This document shows positions 8,547 through 17,482 of a stretch of DNA of 58,104 nucleotides, in pieces. Origin of the DNA: Aeromonas enteropelogenes (GTDB lineage Bacteria > Pseudomonadota > Gammaproteobacteria > Enterobacterales > Aeromonadaceae); contig NZ_CDCG01000037.1 in assembly GCF_000819845.1 (NCBI RefSeq), positions 181,521 through 239,624 on the forward strand. Reading direction: 5' to 3'. How positions within the stretch are numbered: the stretch's first letter is position 1; every line of letters starts with the position of its first letter. Below the pieces are notes generated by a model that made no database searches, was not told where the DNA came from, and saw nothing but the letters and a program-made list of their open reading frames with translations. Position numbers and translations under genes: made by a program.

Positions 8547-9500
8547 ATGATCATCAGCGCAAGCAGAAGAACTGATATCCCGGCCTTTTATACCCCCTGG
8601 TTGATGAACCGGATAAGGGCCGGTTTTTTACTCACCCGCAATCCATTCAATGCCCACCAAATCACCCGGGTGTCGCTGCATCCGGATGAGATCGATGCCA
8701 TCGTATTCTGGACCCGGCAGCCAGCCATGCTGATGCACCACCTGGATGAACTCGATGCCCTCGGCCATCGCTACTATTTTCAATACACCCTGACCGGCTA
8801 CCCCAAAGCCCTGGAGAGCCGGGTTCCCAGACCCCATAACGCCATCAAGACCTTTTGTGAGTTATCAGACAGAATTGGCCCCCACAAAGTCATCTGGCGC
8901 TACGACCCCATACTGCTGTGCAACCTGGTCGATCTGGCCGAGCACAAGCGGCTCTTTTACAAGATTGCGTCGCTCCTGGCCGGCAAGACCCACAGGGTCG
9001 TCATCAGCTTTGCCGACCTTTACAAGAAGACAGAGAAGAACCTGCGCGCGGTCGAGAACCTTGTCTTTCACGACCTGCTGGATAACAACCTGGACAACCA
9101 TGATGCGCTGGATGAGCTGGCAACCTTTATGGCGCAGACCGCCGCCCGTTTCGGCATGACCATAGAAACCTGTGCCGAAACTATCGACCTCACCCATCTC
9201 GGCATAACCCATGGCAAGTGTATCGATAATGAGTTGATCCACACCCTGTTCAACCGCTGGGTCGACGGCAAAAAAGATCCCGGCCAACGCGAGGCCTGTG
9301 GCTGCGTCAAGAGCATCGATATCGGCGCCTACAATACCTGTCTGCATGGCTGTGCCTACTGTTACGCCACCTACAGCCAGGAATCGGTTATCAAGCACAA
9401 ACAACGCCATGATCCCCGGAGCCCCTTTCTGATTGGCGGGATAGAGGGGGTTGATAGGCAATATCTGGTGGCAGAGCCGGTGCAGAGGACGCTGTTTTAA
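8547..9500 (+). CDS. DUF1848 protein with radical-SAM-like cysteine motif
   Basis: A 317-residue protein of the uncharacterised DUF1848 family. The N-terminus MIISASRRTDIPAFY and segments FWTRQPAML and WRYDPILL are typical of the family. Near the C-terminus, Cys265, Cys269 and Cys272 form a CxxxCxxC motif (CLHGCAYC), as used by radical SAM enzymes to hold a 4Fe-4S cluster; Cys251 and Cys253 precede it. In classical radical SAM enzymes this motif is near the N-terminus, so the C-terminal position is notable. The ATG at 8547 was preferred because family homology starts there; upstream sequence forms the hairpin region. Function and substrate are unknown. Confidence 0.8.
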   Translation: MIISASRRTDIPAFYTPWLMNRIRAGFLLTRNPFNAHQITRVSLHPDEIDAIVFWTRQPAMLMHHLDELDALGHRYYFQYTLTGYPKALESRVPRPHNAIKTFCELSDRIGPHKVIWRYDPILLCNLVDLAEHKRLFYKIASLLAGKTHRVVISFADLYKKTEKNLRAVENLVFHDLLDNNLDNHDALDELATFMAQTAARFGMTIETCAETIDLTHLGITHGKCIDNELIHTLFNRWVDGKKDPGQREACGCVKSIDIGAYNTCLHGCAYCYATYSQESVIKHKQRHDPRSPFLIGGIEGVDRQYLVAEPVQRTLF

Positions 9501-9736
9501 TCTCTCGCAGACCAAGCCGGAGTCGCTGGTCGGATCGATACATGTTTCCCATCACCAAGGCTTTTGCGTGGCAGGCATCAAGTCATCTGCGGGCCACTAT
9601 CCAATGCCAATCTCCATACAGCGATAGAGCTTCCTATTTACAGCCCTGCCCTTGTCCCCTTTTACCAACCAGCCGCCACTCGCCCCTGACTATCGGCATC
9701 GAGTGGCTACCCAGGCCGCGCCCCATACCAAATGTT

Positions 9737-9905
9737 GAGCTGGCGCATAAAACGCAGATCTTATTGACGGTTACGTCACTTTCTGACTGGTTTGTCAGCA
9801 TAGCCAGGACATATGATGGCCATTCGGTGCCTATTGAACGGTGATGGGTTACTGCCCTCACTGGTCACTGGAGCATATTGGAAGCTGTAATCCACGGGCG
9901 GTAGC
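9737..9905 (+). repeat. Imperfect ~170-bp direct repeat, copy 1
   Basis: Two conserved blocks match the copy at 10941-11104. Block 1 (9737-9832) starts GAGCTGGCGCA and ends GGCCATTCGG-TGCCT. Block 2 (9877-9905) reads ATTGGAAGCTGTAATCCA followed by GGGCGGTAGC. The blocks are separated by about 44 divergent bases in both copies. Together the copies flank the RAYT gene and its REP repeats. Part of block 2 recurs near 38310. Confidence 0.7.
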
Positions 9906-9934
9906 GTGGTTTTGGCAAGCGATAGACGCAATTT

Positions 9935-9966
9935 GTAGGTTGGTGCTGAGCGCAGCGAAGCCCAAC
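9935..9966 (+). repeat. REP element, RAYT family, copy 1
   Basis: A 32-bp element beginning GTAGGTTGGTGCTGAGCGCA and ending GCGAAGCCCAAC. The GTTGG/CCAAC ends and GCTGAGCGCAGC centre allow a hairpin. Five further copies lie at 10584, 10715, 10829, 38340 and 38461. It lies 85 bp upstream of the RAYT start codon. Confidence 0.85.
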
Positions 9967-10050
9967 AATCGCGCCCTCTGTCGATTGGTGCCACACACTG
10001 CGAAACCGAACAAATTGGATGCATCACCCCGATATGGGATAAGGAGGGCC

Positions 10051-10566
10051 ATGCGCTATCGCCGAGCCATTGCCAGCGGCGCATGCTGGTTCTTCACCGT
10101 CAATCTGGCCGACCGGAAGCAAGATCTGCTGATACGCCATATCGACCTGCTGCGCGAGGTGATCCGCCACGTCAAACAGCATCATCCCTTCGAGATCATT
10201 GCCATGGTGGTGATGCCGGATCACCTCCATGCCATTTGGCAACTACCACCGGATGACAGTGACTATCCCCTGCGCTGGTCTCTGATCAAGGCAGGATTTT
10301 CACGAAAGCTCGCCAAAACAGAGCGGATACGGGAAAACCGACTCAGAAAACGGGAACGCGGTATCTGGCAACGCCGCTATTGGAAACATCTGATCCAGGA
10401 CGACAAGGATCTGCAAGCCCATGTCGATTACATCCACTTCAATCCGGTCAAACATGGCTATTGTGCCAAACCGGTCGATTGGCCTTATTCCTCCATCCAT
10501 CGCCATATTGCCGCAGGATGGATTAACCAGAATTGGGCCATTGATAGTGACTCGGGTCTGGAATAA
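10051..10566 (+). CDS. rayT: REP-associated tyrosine transposase (RAYT, Y1/HUH)
   Basis: Single-stranded-DNA endonuclease of the IS200/IS605-related Y1 superfamily, domesticated in bacteria and associated with REP palindromes. The 171-residue protein has the HUH histidines in VVMPDHLHAIWQLP (His58, His60) and the catalytic tyrosine in DYIHFNPVKHGY (Tyr127), both typical of TnpA-REP proteins. The ATG at 10051 has a near-perfect AAGGAGGG ribosome site; an upstream extension of the frame passes through the REP element and is not coding. REP copies lie on both sides, at 9935 and from 10584, as expected for a RAYT and its cognate repeats. Whether it is still active in REP spread is not known. Confidence 0.93.
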   Translation: MRYRRAIASGACWFFTVNLADRKQDLLIRHIDLLREVIRHVKQHHPFEIIAMVVMPDHLHAIWQLPPDDSDYPLRWSLIKAGFSRKLAKTERIRENRLRKRERGIWQRRYWKHLIQDDKDLQAHVDYIHFNPVKHGYCAKPVDWPYSSIHRHIAAGWINQNWAIDSDSGLE

Positions 10567-10583
10567 TTGGTTTGGGATATTTT

Positions 10584-10860
10584 GTAGGTTGGCGCTGAGC
10601 GCAGCGAAGCCCAACAAATCAGAGATATGATTCCCAAAATACGATTGGAATCATGACAATATAAAATCAACAACCTAATTTAGCTTTCTTGGTAAACGTT
10701 GGGCTTCAATTCGTGTAGGTTGGTGCTGAGCACAGCGAAGCCCAACAAATGGGAGAGATGATTCCCAATATACGATAGGAATTATGGCAATAGAAAATCA
10801 ACAATCGAATTTAGCTTTCTCGGTAAACGTTGGGCTTCACTTCGTTCAGCACCAACCTAC
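10584..10860 (+). repeat. REP cluster: two tandem 131-bp units closed by an inverted REP
   Basis: REP copies start at 10584 and 10715 in plus orientation and a copy lies inverted at 10829-10860. Between them, the segments from 10616 and 10747 are near-copies of each other (shared GATTCCCAA, AAAATCAACAA, TTTAGCTTTCT, GGTAAACGTTGGGCTTCA). The locus is thus a tandem 131-bp duplication ended by an inverted REP, resembling a BIME. The inverted copy is identical over 32 bp to one at 38461-38492. Confidence 0.85.
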
Positions 10861-10940
10861 ATATGTTAGCCCAACATACGCGATGCCTTCCTTCCCCCTG
10901 CCCGCCCCCGATCCACCAAGAGACGAGAGGCTAGATTGGT

Positions 10941-11104
10941 GAGCTGGCGCAAAAATTCAGCGCTTGTCGACAGTTGCGTCAATTTTCGACTGGTTTTCGT
11001 ATGAAGCTTGAGGCTATGCTGGCCATTCGGCGCCTACAGCACCATCCGGGCCCCGCCCGCGGGTCCATGAAGCGCATTGGAAGCTGTAATCCAGGGGCGG
11101 TAGC
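10941..11104 (+). repeat. Imperfect ~170-bp direct repeat, copy 2
   Basis: Partner of 9737-9905. Block 1 (10941-11035) has GAGCTGGCGCA at its left and GGCCATTCGGCGCCT at its right; block 2 (11076-11104) is ATTGGAAGCTGTAATCCA plus GGGGCGGTAGC. It lies between the REP cluster and the AT-rich giant gene. The 40-base stretch between the blocks is GC-rich and differs from copy 1. Confidence 0.7.
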
Positions 11105-11275
11105 ACGAGTTTTACACGGCAACATATGTATGTCGGTATCGAATATAGCGATCACCAAAAGATGCGAATAACCATTTCCAATGCATGAGAAAAACTTAAA
11201 ATACTTAATCAACATTAGTTTTCACTGAAGGCTAAAAAATGGTTACTTTAATAATTAAAGTTGAGAGTTGTGTAT

Positions 11276-14200
11276 ATGAATATTGATAGTATGGATTTTC
11301 CAGATTTAGACCTATTGGGTGCTAGCCATCAAATAATGACACCAACTTTCGGCCAGTTTAGAGCAGATTACAATATCAGTGACCTAGTTGATAATTTTAA
11401 CTTTGAAGATTCTCTTATAAAAATAGTGGGCCTACTATATGAGGAAGAGCTTCATAGCAATCTTGTAACTACAGAAACTATGATTCATCAGCTTTTCCTA
11501 TCACAACATGGCCAGAAAGTGATGACTGATGTCGATATAAGCCAATTATTTAATGGCATTCATTCTACATATATTGGCTCATGGGAAGATCCAGCTGAAG
11601 ACACGATGGTTGGTGTAATAAAGTCAGCTAAAGGCTCATATATGTTCCTCAATGGGCTATGGGAAAGCTCCAATTTTTACACACAAATATTTATCGACCT
11701 GATAGACGAAATGCCAGATATCAATCCGTTTCTTGGTATAAAGAGAGCAGTAAGGGCAATACTTACCTTATCTAACGAATCAATTAATAGGAAAAGATTG
11801 AAGCGTTATCAAAAAGGTAGTGATTATCCAAAATCTGAATGGGACTTTCATTCTTATACATCTAATGCAAATTTTAATATAGCCACTTTTTCCTTAGAAG
11901 ACCTAACTGACTTGGGCGTAGATAAGAATGACCTCAATCCATTTGTTATTGACAATCCAAATCTCATTGCACTACCTAATGAGGCTTTTGGAAGTTCATC
12001 GTTGGAACGTAAGCCTATTTACAGGGCGCAAGATGGTACATATATCTTAGCTTTACCAACGGCAATAAGTGTTGCAATTCGCTTCTTTGTAATCGAACAG
12101 ATAAATAGTCTTGGATTATTAGATAAGCTACTGCATCTTATGCAAGTAAAATATGTTAGTTTATTTGGTGAAAAATCATGCCTATTAGGAAAAATAAAAG
12201 ACACCCCCTTTATACCATTCAGAGACTCCAATGGGATTACTGTCGGGGCAGATGCATTGGTTGGCATTGATCCTCATAGGTACGTGCATTTTTTATTGTT
12301 TTTTGATGATTTTTTTGACTATCAAAAAGGGCTCGTTAATGGCACATCTCAATCAAACATTGATCTGAAAAATGCCATTACAGAAAGAATTAAGAAGGCG
12401 TATAGATTTTCTTCAAAAATAGACGGTTTTAAGAGTGGCCTTAGCATTATTATCGGCTGTGGTTGGGGACGCGCAGTTATGATATCGTTTGAATGCGAAC
12501 CAGAATCTAGTAACTGGCGTTTAGAATTCGTTCCCGCACCTGACTTCGATACATTCAATCGCATCCCTAGTATGGATCCATTTTCTTTCTGGCGATTGAT
12601 TGAAGCTAAACACCGTGTTATTGAAGCAGGTATCCACACCCAAAATATAAATGGCTTACTCAATCTATATGGATGGGCTAAAGAGAATGATTTTAACATT
12701 ATCCCTCATTCAGCATTTGATGAAAATTTTGGAAAATCACCATTATTATTCATGATGATCACACAAAACGCCCTATTAGATGTTCGTTGGGAAGTGCAAA
12801 ATGAGGAAGATGCACATAAAACTTTCAATCCATATGGTGAATTTGTTTCTGTTAGAAGATTGAATTCGAGCAGTTACTTTAAAGAAGATCGTTTCAAACC
12901 AATTTATGCATCAATAGATGACGTTGAAAATGGTCAGTTACTTGGTCTAATTGAAGGTAATTTATGTTCATGGTGGTGTATTCCTTCATGCTATGAAAAC
13001 CAGAATAGAGATCTTTTATATAGATTGTGGGGTTGCGTCTGTAATTGGATATACAGGTCTGATTTAGCTTTATTTGAACTTGGCTACTCTTCATCACACG
13101 ATAAAGTTTTTTTAACGATTGATTTTGAAGATATTGACATCCCATCTCACGTGCCGCACGCACTTGACCCTGAAAGCCTAAGTACGTTAATAAAGTATTC
13201 TACATCCGTAGAAAACGGAATTTTACACATAAACTGTAAATTTTTGAAAAACTATTTACATGCATTTCATCGAGCAGATAACATTGCCGAAAAAACTATT
13301 ATAAAGTCATTGCTTACGGCTTTTATCAAAGAGTCCGTCACATGTAATAATCATGAAAAGATAGTTGAAACTGTTCTAAATCATGTTTTTACAGATAACT
13401 ATGGTAAAGAAGTGCATATGCTCACTGCACAGTCTTTTCTTGATTACGTTAAATTTAGCCTACCAAAACCATTAGTATTAGACCGATTTGATGATGCCAC
13501 CATTAAGATCGGCTTAGCATGGAAATCTAACTCTCATACCGAACCCTGTCATATCTATGGAAAAACTGAATGCACACAATATTTACAAGACTTAACTTTA
13601 AATCTATGGAAGGAGATTCAGTCCTATTTAAAATCTTTTAATAAAAAAGAGTTAATTATTTTTTTGCTTAAAAACCATGCTGCTGTAGATGCAGACATTA
13701 CGTATTGGCAGCGAACTTTCAAAGCTATGTTAGGACTTCATAATGATAAAAACGAGGTCTATTCAGTCGCACTGAATCGGATTGCATCAAATAACTCTGT
13801 ACTGACAGGGTCTAGAATTCTTATTGAAATGGCTATCTGTGAATCCTTAGACAAAGGAGGAAATGTTCCAAATAAGCTGGATATAACCAAGCTCATAACT
13901 TTTGCAACAGCTATTTTCCAATATGGAAATCTATCAGATGCAATAATGTATGAGTTGGTTAAACCCCTACTAAGGCTTTCCACTTATGGAGATGTACAAT
14001 TCGACCACACTGCATATGATACTGTAGTAGCTCCTTACGGTAAATCCGTTCAAACAGTGATGATGAACCATGCCTCAGGAAAGTATGATGATCATTTCTC
14101 TGAGCCTAAAATACATGAAAAAGTTGATGGCCTACTAGGTCAAGAGTTCGAATCTGCTTGGTGTGAAGAATTTGGAATATCTATCGATGAAGCCAGAAAG

Positions 14201-15052
14201 ATTTTAGATATATTTGAAGATATCGGGATTGAAAAAAATAAAGCTGTCTATGAAATATCCTACTCAGAACTATTTTATCGTTCGAATACTCACGGTGTAC
14301 CTAGTCAAGTGTTAGAATCCTTTCTAAACCGATTTACCCTACCACAAAGACCTGGCTGGATGAAACTATCTTCAGAGTTCCGTGTTAGCGATATATCTCC
14401 ATGGAGATATCGACGTAGATTGTCGTTAACAGCAAGGCCATTAATTGTTCTTGGCGATGACATCATTGTTTCACCAAGTTTAATACGAAAAGGTATTTTA
14501 TATTGCTTATCAAATTCATTTGATGCAACTTTAGATGGTTCTTTTTTCAACACAATCGCGATGAAAAAATGGATTGGAGAACAAAGAAATAAATCAGGAC
14601 ACCGATTCAACCATGAAGCCGCTGATAAGTTTCGTAGCTTTGGCTGGGAAGTTGAAGCGGATGTAAAAATCAGTAAGATTCTTAAAACAAGAACTGAGAA
14701 AGACTTTGGAGATGTTGATGTTCTGGCATGGCACCCCTCCAAAAAGATTGTCTACCTAGTTGAATGTAAAGATTTAGAATTTTCCAAAACTGAAGGTGAA
14801 ATAGCCAAGCAAATATATGAGTTTCGTGGTGTTATAAAATCAGATGGTAAACCTGACCGTCTAAGAAAGCATATAGATCGATTTCATATTTTGGACAAAC
14901 ACATTGACAAACTAATGAATTACTTGAATCTCGAATCTATAAGTGAATTGAAGGTGATGCTATTATTTAGGCAAACTGTTCCTCTTTCCCACGATAACTC
15001 AAGTAGTGAGATACCGGTTACAGTTCAATTTTTTAATGAACTAACTGTCTAA
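11276..15052 (+). CDS. Orphan ~1258-aa protein with C-terminal PD-(D/E)XK nuclease-like domain
   Basis: I do not recognise the first ~1100 residues. They look like a soluble, mixed alpha/beta protein; I see no signal peptide, clear transmembrane segments, Walker motifs or helicase motifs. The last ~150 residues resemble a restriction-endonuclease fold: a helix with Glu in NHEAADKF, then DFGDVDVLAW (Asp1148) and VYLVECKDLEF (Glu1163, Lys1165), giving a D-x14-E-x-K pattern. The gene is strikingly AT-rich next to GC-rich neighbours and stands alone, with repeats on the left and a bidirectional terminator on the right, all signs of acquisition. ATG at 11276 has GAGAG eight bases upstream; TTG at 11261 is an alternative. 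A defence role is possible by analogy with other large single-gene nucleases, but that is inference. Confidence 0.75.
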   Translation: MNIDSMDFPDLDLLGASHQIMTPTFGQFRADYNISDLVDNFNFEDSLIKIVGLLYEEELHSNLVTTETMIHQLFLSQHGQKVMTDVDISQLFNGIHSTYIGSWEDPAEDTMVGVIKSAKGSYMFLNGLWESSNFYTQIFIDLIDEMPDINPFLGIKRAVRAILTLSNESINRKRLKRYQKGSDYPKSEWDFHSYTSNANFNIATFSLEDLTDLGVDKNDLNPFVIDNPNLIALPNEAFGSSSLERKPIYRAQDGTYILALPTAISVAIRFFVIEQINSLGLLDKLLHLMQVKYVSLFGEKSCLLGKIKDTPFIPFRDSNGITVGADALVGIDPHRYVHFLLFFDDFFDYQKGLVNGTSQSNIDLKNAITERIKKAYRFSSKIDGFKSGLSIIIGCGWGRAVMISFECEPESSNWRLEFVPAPDFDTFNRIPSMDPFSFWRLIEAKHRVIEAGIHTQNINGLLNLYGWAKENDFNIIPHSAFDENFGKSPLLFMMITQNALLDVRWEVQNEEDAHKTFNPYGEFVSVRRLNSSSYFKEDRFKPIYASIDDVENGQLLGLIEGNLCSWWCIPSCYENQNRDLLYRLWGCVCNWIYRSDLALFELGYSSSHDKVFLTIDFEDIDIPSHVPHALDPESLSTLIKYSTSVENGILHINCKFLKNYLHAFHRADNIAEKTIIKSLLTAFIKESVTCNNHEKIVETVLNHVFTDNYGKEVHMLTAQSFLDYVKFSLPKPLVLDRFDDATIKIGLAWKSNSHTEPCHIYGKTECTQYLQDLTLNLWKEIQSYLKSFNKKELIIFLLKNHAAVDADITYWQRTFKAMLGLHNDKNEVYSVALNRIASNNSVLTGSRILIEMAICESLDKGGNVPNKLDITKLITFATAIFQYGNLSDAIMYELVKPLLRLSTYGDVQFDHTAYDTVVAPYGKSVQTVMMNHASGKYDDHFSEPKIHEKVDGLLGQEFESAWCEEFGISIDEARKILDIFEDIGIEKNKAVYEISYSELFYRSNTHGVPSQVLESFLNRFTLPQRPGWMKLSSEFRVSDISPWRYRRRLSLTARPLIVLGDDIIVSPSLIRKGILYCLSNSFDATLDGSFFNTIAMKKWIGEQRNKSGHRFNHEAADKFRSFGWEVEADVKISKILKTRTEKDFGDVDVLAWHPSKKIVYLVECKDLEFSKTEGEIAKQIYEFRGVIKSDGKPDRLRKHIDRFHILDKHIDKLMNYLNLESISELKVMLLFRQTVPLSHDNSSSEIPVTVQFFNELTV

Positions 15053-15172
15053 TAGATGATGATTTTTCTTTCAAAACAATTTAGCTAAGTCGTAAGCAAT
15101 AAAACATACAGCTTATAAAGATGGATTCATGATGCTTTATAAACCACTGTGAAATGTATAAATACTGAAAAT

Positions 15173-15196
15173 AAAAAACCCGCTAGCGGGTTTTTT
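15173..15196. terminator. Bidirectional terminator between the orphan gene and thrC
   Basis: AAAAAACCCGCTAGCGGGTTTTTT is a perfect palindrome with A and T tracts on both sides. It can end both the giant plus-strand gene and the minus-strand thr operon. Confidence 0.93.
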
Positions 15197-15228
15197 ATTT
15201 TGTATCAGTGAAGTCGTAGCAAAGGCGC

Positions 15229-16503
15229 TCAAGCCAACAGAAAGGCTCTTAACCGGGCAAACTCTGCTGGCAAATTAACAGAGAGCAGCGGCAGCGCGGC
15301 GTGCTTGGCGAGCGGCCCGGGTAGTGGCACATCGAGATTCAGGATCTCGTCCACCGACTCCTTGAACTTGGCCGGATGGGCGGTGCAGAGGAAAATCCCC
15401 ACTTCGTCCTCAGCCAGCTGCTCACCCAGCAGATCCCAGGCAATGGCACCGTGGGGCTCGCACAGGTAATCCTGCTGGTGCAGGCGCTGTAACGCATCGC
15501 GAGTCAGGGCGTCGTCACGCATGCCTGAGCCCAGGGTCTCCAGCGCCCAGCCCTTGCGGCGGCACAGCTCCTCTACTCGAGGCCAGTTGTTGGGGCGGCT
15601 CACGTCCATGGCGTTGGAAAGGGTCGCCACTGTCTGGTGCGGATCCCACTGGCCGGTTTTCAGGTAGCGCGGCACGGTATCGTTGGCGTTGGTGGCGGCG
15701 ATAAAGCGCTTCACCGGCAGCCCCAGCGCCTTGGCGATAAGACCCGCGGTGAGGTTGCCAAAGTTGCCGGACGGCACGCTGATAACCGCCTTGGCGCGTT
15801 GAGCTTTGGGCAACTGAGCCACGGCTTCGAAGTAGTAGCAGACCTGGGCCAGCAAGCGGCTGATATTGATGGAGTTGGCGGAGTTCAGACCGATCGCCTT
15901 TTTCAGCTCCTCGTCATCGAAGGATTGCTTCACCAGCGCCTGACAGGCATCGAAGTCGCCGTCGATGGCGATGGTGCGGATGTTGCCCCCTAAGGTGCAG
16001 AACAGCGCCTCCTGCAGCGGGCTTATCTTGCCTTTGGGGTAGAGGATCACCACCTCGATCCCCTCCAGACCATAGAAGGCGTGGGCCACGGCGGCGCCGG
16101 TGTCGCCCGAGGTGGCGGTGAGTATGGTGATCTTGTCGTTGGTTCTAAAGGCCGCGAGGCACTGGGCCATAAAGCGGCCACCGAAGTCCTTGAACGCCAG
16201 GGTCGGGCCGTGGAACAGCTCCAGGGCATAGGTATTGTCTTTGAGTTTCACCAACGGCGCCGGGAAGGTGAAGGCGGCACTGACCAGCTCGTGTACCTTG
16301 GCCGCGGCCACTTCGTCCCCCAGCAGGTGGCTGAGGATGCGGGCGGAGCGCTCCACCAGCGGCAGATCCAGCAGGGCATCGACGTCCGCCAGCGGCTCGA
16401 GGGTTTCTGGAAAGAAGAGCCCCTGTTCGCGGCCCAGACCCTGACGCACCGCCTGGGCGAAGCTCACCTGTTCACTCTTGTCCTTGATATTGTAAAGATT
16501 CAT
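15229..16503 (-). CDS. thrC: Threonine synthase
   Basis: PLP enzyme that converts O-phosphohomoserine to threonine, the last step of the pathway. The 424-residue protein is close to E. coli ThrC (428). The PLP lysine is Lys105 in [17 protein letters not shown]; the phosphate-binding loop lies in [12 protein letters not shown] and the substrate region in [11 protein letters not shown]. Its ATG overlaps the thrB stop codon (ATGA), so translation is coupled to thrB. It is the last gene of thrABC and is followed by a bidirectional terminator. Confidence 0.97.
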   Translation of the reverse strand: MNLYNIKDKSEQVSFAQAVRQGLGREQGLFFPETLEPLADVDALLDLPLVERSARILSHLLGDEVAAAKVHELVSAAFTFPAPLVKLKDNTYALELFHGPTLAFKDFGGRFMAQCLAAFRTNDKITILTATSGDTGAAVAHAFYGLEGIEVVILYPKGKISPLQEALFCTLGGNIRTIAIDGDFDACQALVKQSFDDEELKKAIGLNSANSINISRLLAQVCYYFEAVAQLPKAQRAKAVISVPSGNFGNLTAGLIAKALGLPVKRFIAATNANDTVPRYLKTGQWDPHQTVATLSNAMDVSRPNNWPRVEELCRRKGWALETLGSGMRDDALTRDALQRLHQQDYLCEPHGAIAWDLLGEQLAEDEVGIFLCTAHPAKFKESVDEILNLDVPLPGPLAKHAALPLLSVNLPAEFARLRAFLLA

Positions 16504-17480
16504 AGCTCGCTTCCTGTTACCCGTGCCCCGGCCATATCGAGTTTGCAAACCCGGGCGAATCCATCTTCATTGCGCACGAAATGCGCTTCCATCCAATCCT
16601 TCATCCGCTCGGCCTGGGCCAGATCCTTCATCACCACAAACACGGTGGGACCTGAGCCCGAGATACCGGTGGCCAGGGCCCCGTTCTGGGCCGCCTGGGC
16701 CCGCACCTCGTTAAAGCCTTCGATCAGCGCCGCGCGGTAGGGCTCGGCAATCACGTCTTTCAAGACGCTGGCAGCCAACGGCTCCTGACCGGTGTAGCTG
16801 GCATGGACGAACGCAGCCAGGCGGCGGCCATAGGTGAGGCAGTCCTGACGACGATACTGGGCCGGCAGGATGGCGCGGGCGGCGGCGGTCGAGACGACGG
16901 TGCCCGGGTAGCAGACCACCCAGTACCATTCATCAAACACCGGGATGCCCTGGCTGATGACGCCGCCCTCCTCCACCACCAGCTGCATGCCACCGAGATA
17001 ACAGGGGGCCACGTTGTCGTAGTGAACGGAGCCGGAGATCTTGCCCTCCATCTCCCCCATCAGCAACAGTAATTCGTGCTCGCTCAATGGGTTGCCGTGA
17101 AAGGCGTTGAGGCCCTCCAGCGCCGCCACCACGCTGCAGGCGCTGGAACCGAGGCCCGATCCCACCGGCAGGCTCTTCTCCAGCACCATCTCCAGCGGCA
17201 ACATGATCTGACCGCGTTTTTCCAGCGCCTCGCCATAGGCGAGCCAGCAGTCATAGAGGATGTTCTTTTTCGGATCATCCGGCAGCTTGTGGGCATAGCG
17301 GCCCACCGCCGAGAGGGCAAACGGCACTTCTGCCGGTTTGACCTGGACCCTGTCCCCCAAAAGGGAACCATCAACGGGGGCGAGCGCCGCCCCCAACACA
17401 TCGAATCCTACGCTCAGGTTGGCGCTGGAGGCCGGCGCATAGGCCACCACGCTCTCATTTCGCTTCATCTCTGCGCTCAT
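16500..17480 (-). CDS. thrB: Homoserine kinase
   Basis: GHMP-family kinase that phosphorylates homoserine with ATP. The N-terminus [22 protein letters not shown] and the ATP loop [18 protein letters not shown] are diagnostic. The start at 17480 lies two bases after the thrA stop, with CAGGAG inside the end of thrA at good spacing; a second ATG at 17468 would give a protein four residues shorter. The product is 326 residues, slightly longer than the E. coli protein (310) because of its N-terminal extension and a few insertions. Confidence 0.96.
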   Translation of the reverse strand: MSAEMKRNESVVAYAPASSANLSVGFDVLGAALAPVDGSLLGDRVQVKPAEVPFALSAVGRYAHKLPDDPKKNILYDCWLAYGEALEKRGQIMLPLEMVLEKSLPVGSGLGSSACSVVAALEGLNAFHGNPLSEHELLLLMGEMEGKISGSVHYDNVAPCYLGGMQLVVEEGGVISQGIPVFDEWYWVVCYPGTVVSTAAARAILPAQYRRQDCLTYGRRLAAFVHASYTGQEPLAASVLKDVIAEPYRAALIEGFNEVRAQAAQNGALATGISGSGPTVFVVMKDLAQAERMKDWMEAHFVRNEDGFARVCKLDMAGARVTGSEL

Positions 17481-17482
17481 GC

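Larger units (their letters stand above)
9501..10050. other. Noncoding stretch before the RAYT gene
   Basis: About 550 bp without a convincing gene. A short open frame near 9542 has no recognisable protein or ribosome site. The stretch holds one copy of a dispersed imperfect direct repeat (9737-9905) and one REP element (9935-9966), both described separately. Confidence 0.6.

Noticed and set aside
9542..9844. Possible small gene of 100 codons
   Set aside because: No ribosome site, no recognisable protein, and it overlaps the direct-repeat block that recurs elsewhere.
9935..10860. CRISPR array
   Set aside because: The repeats are palindromic REPs in both orientations with similar spacers and no cas genes; spacing is not regular over more than two units.
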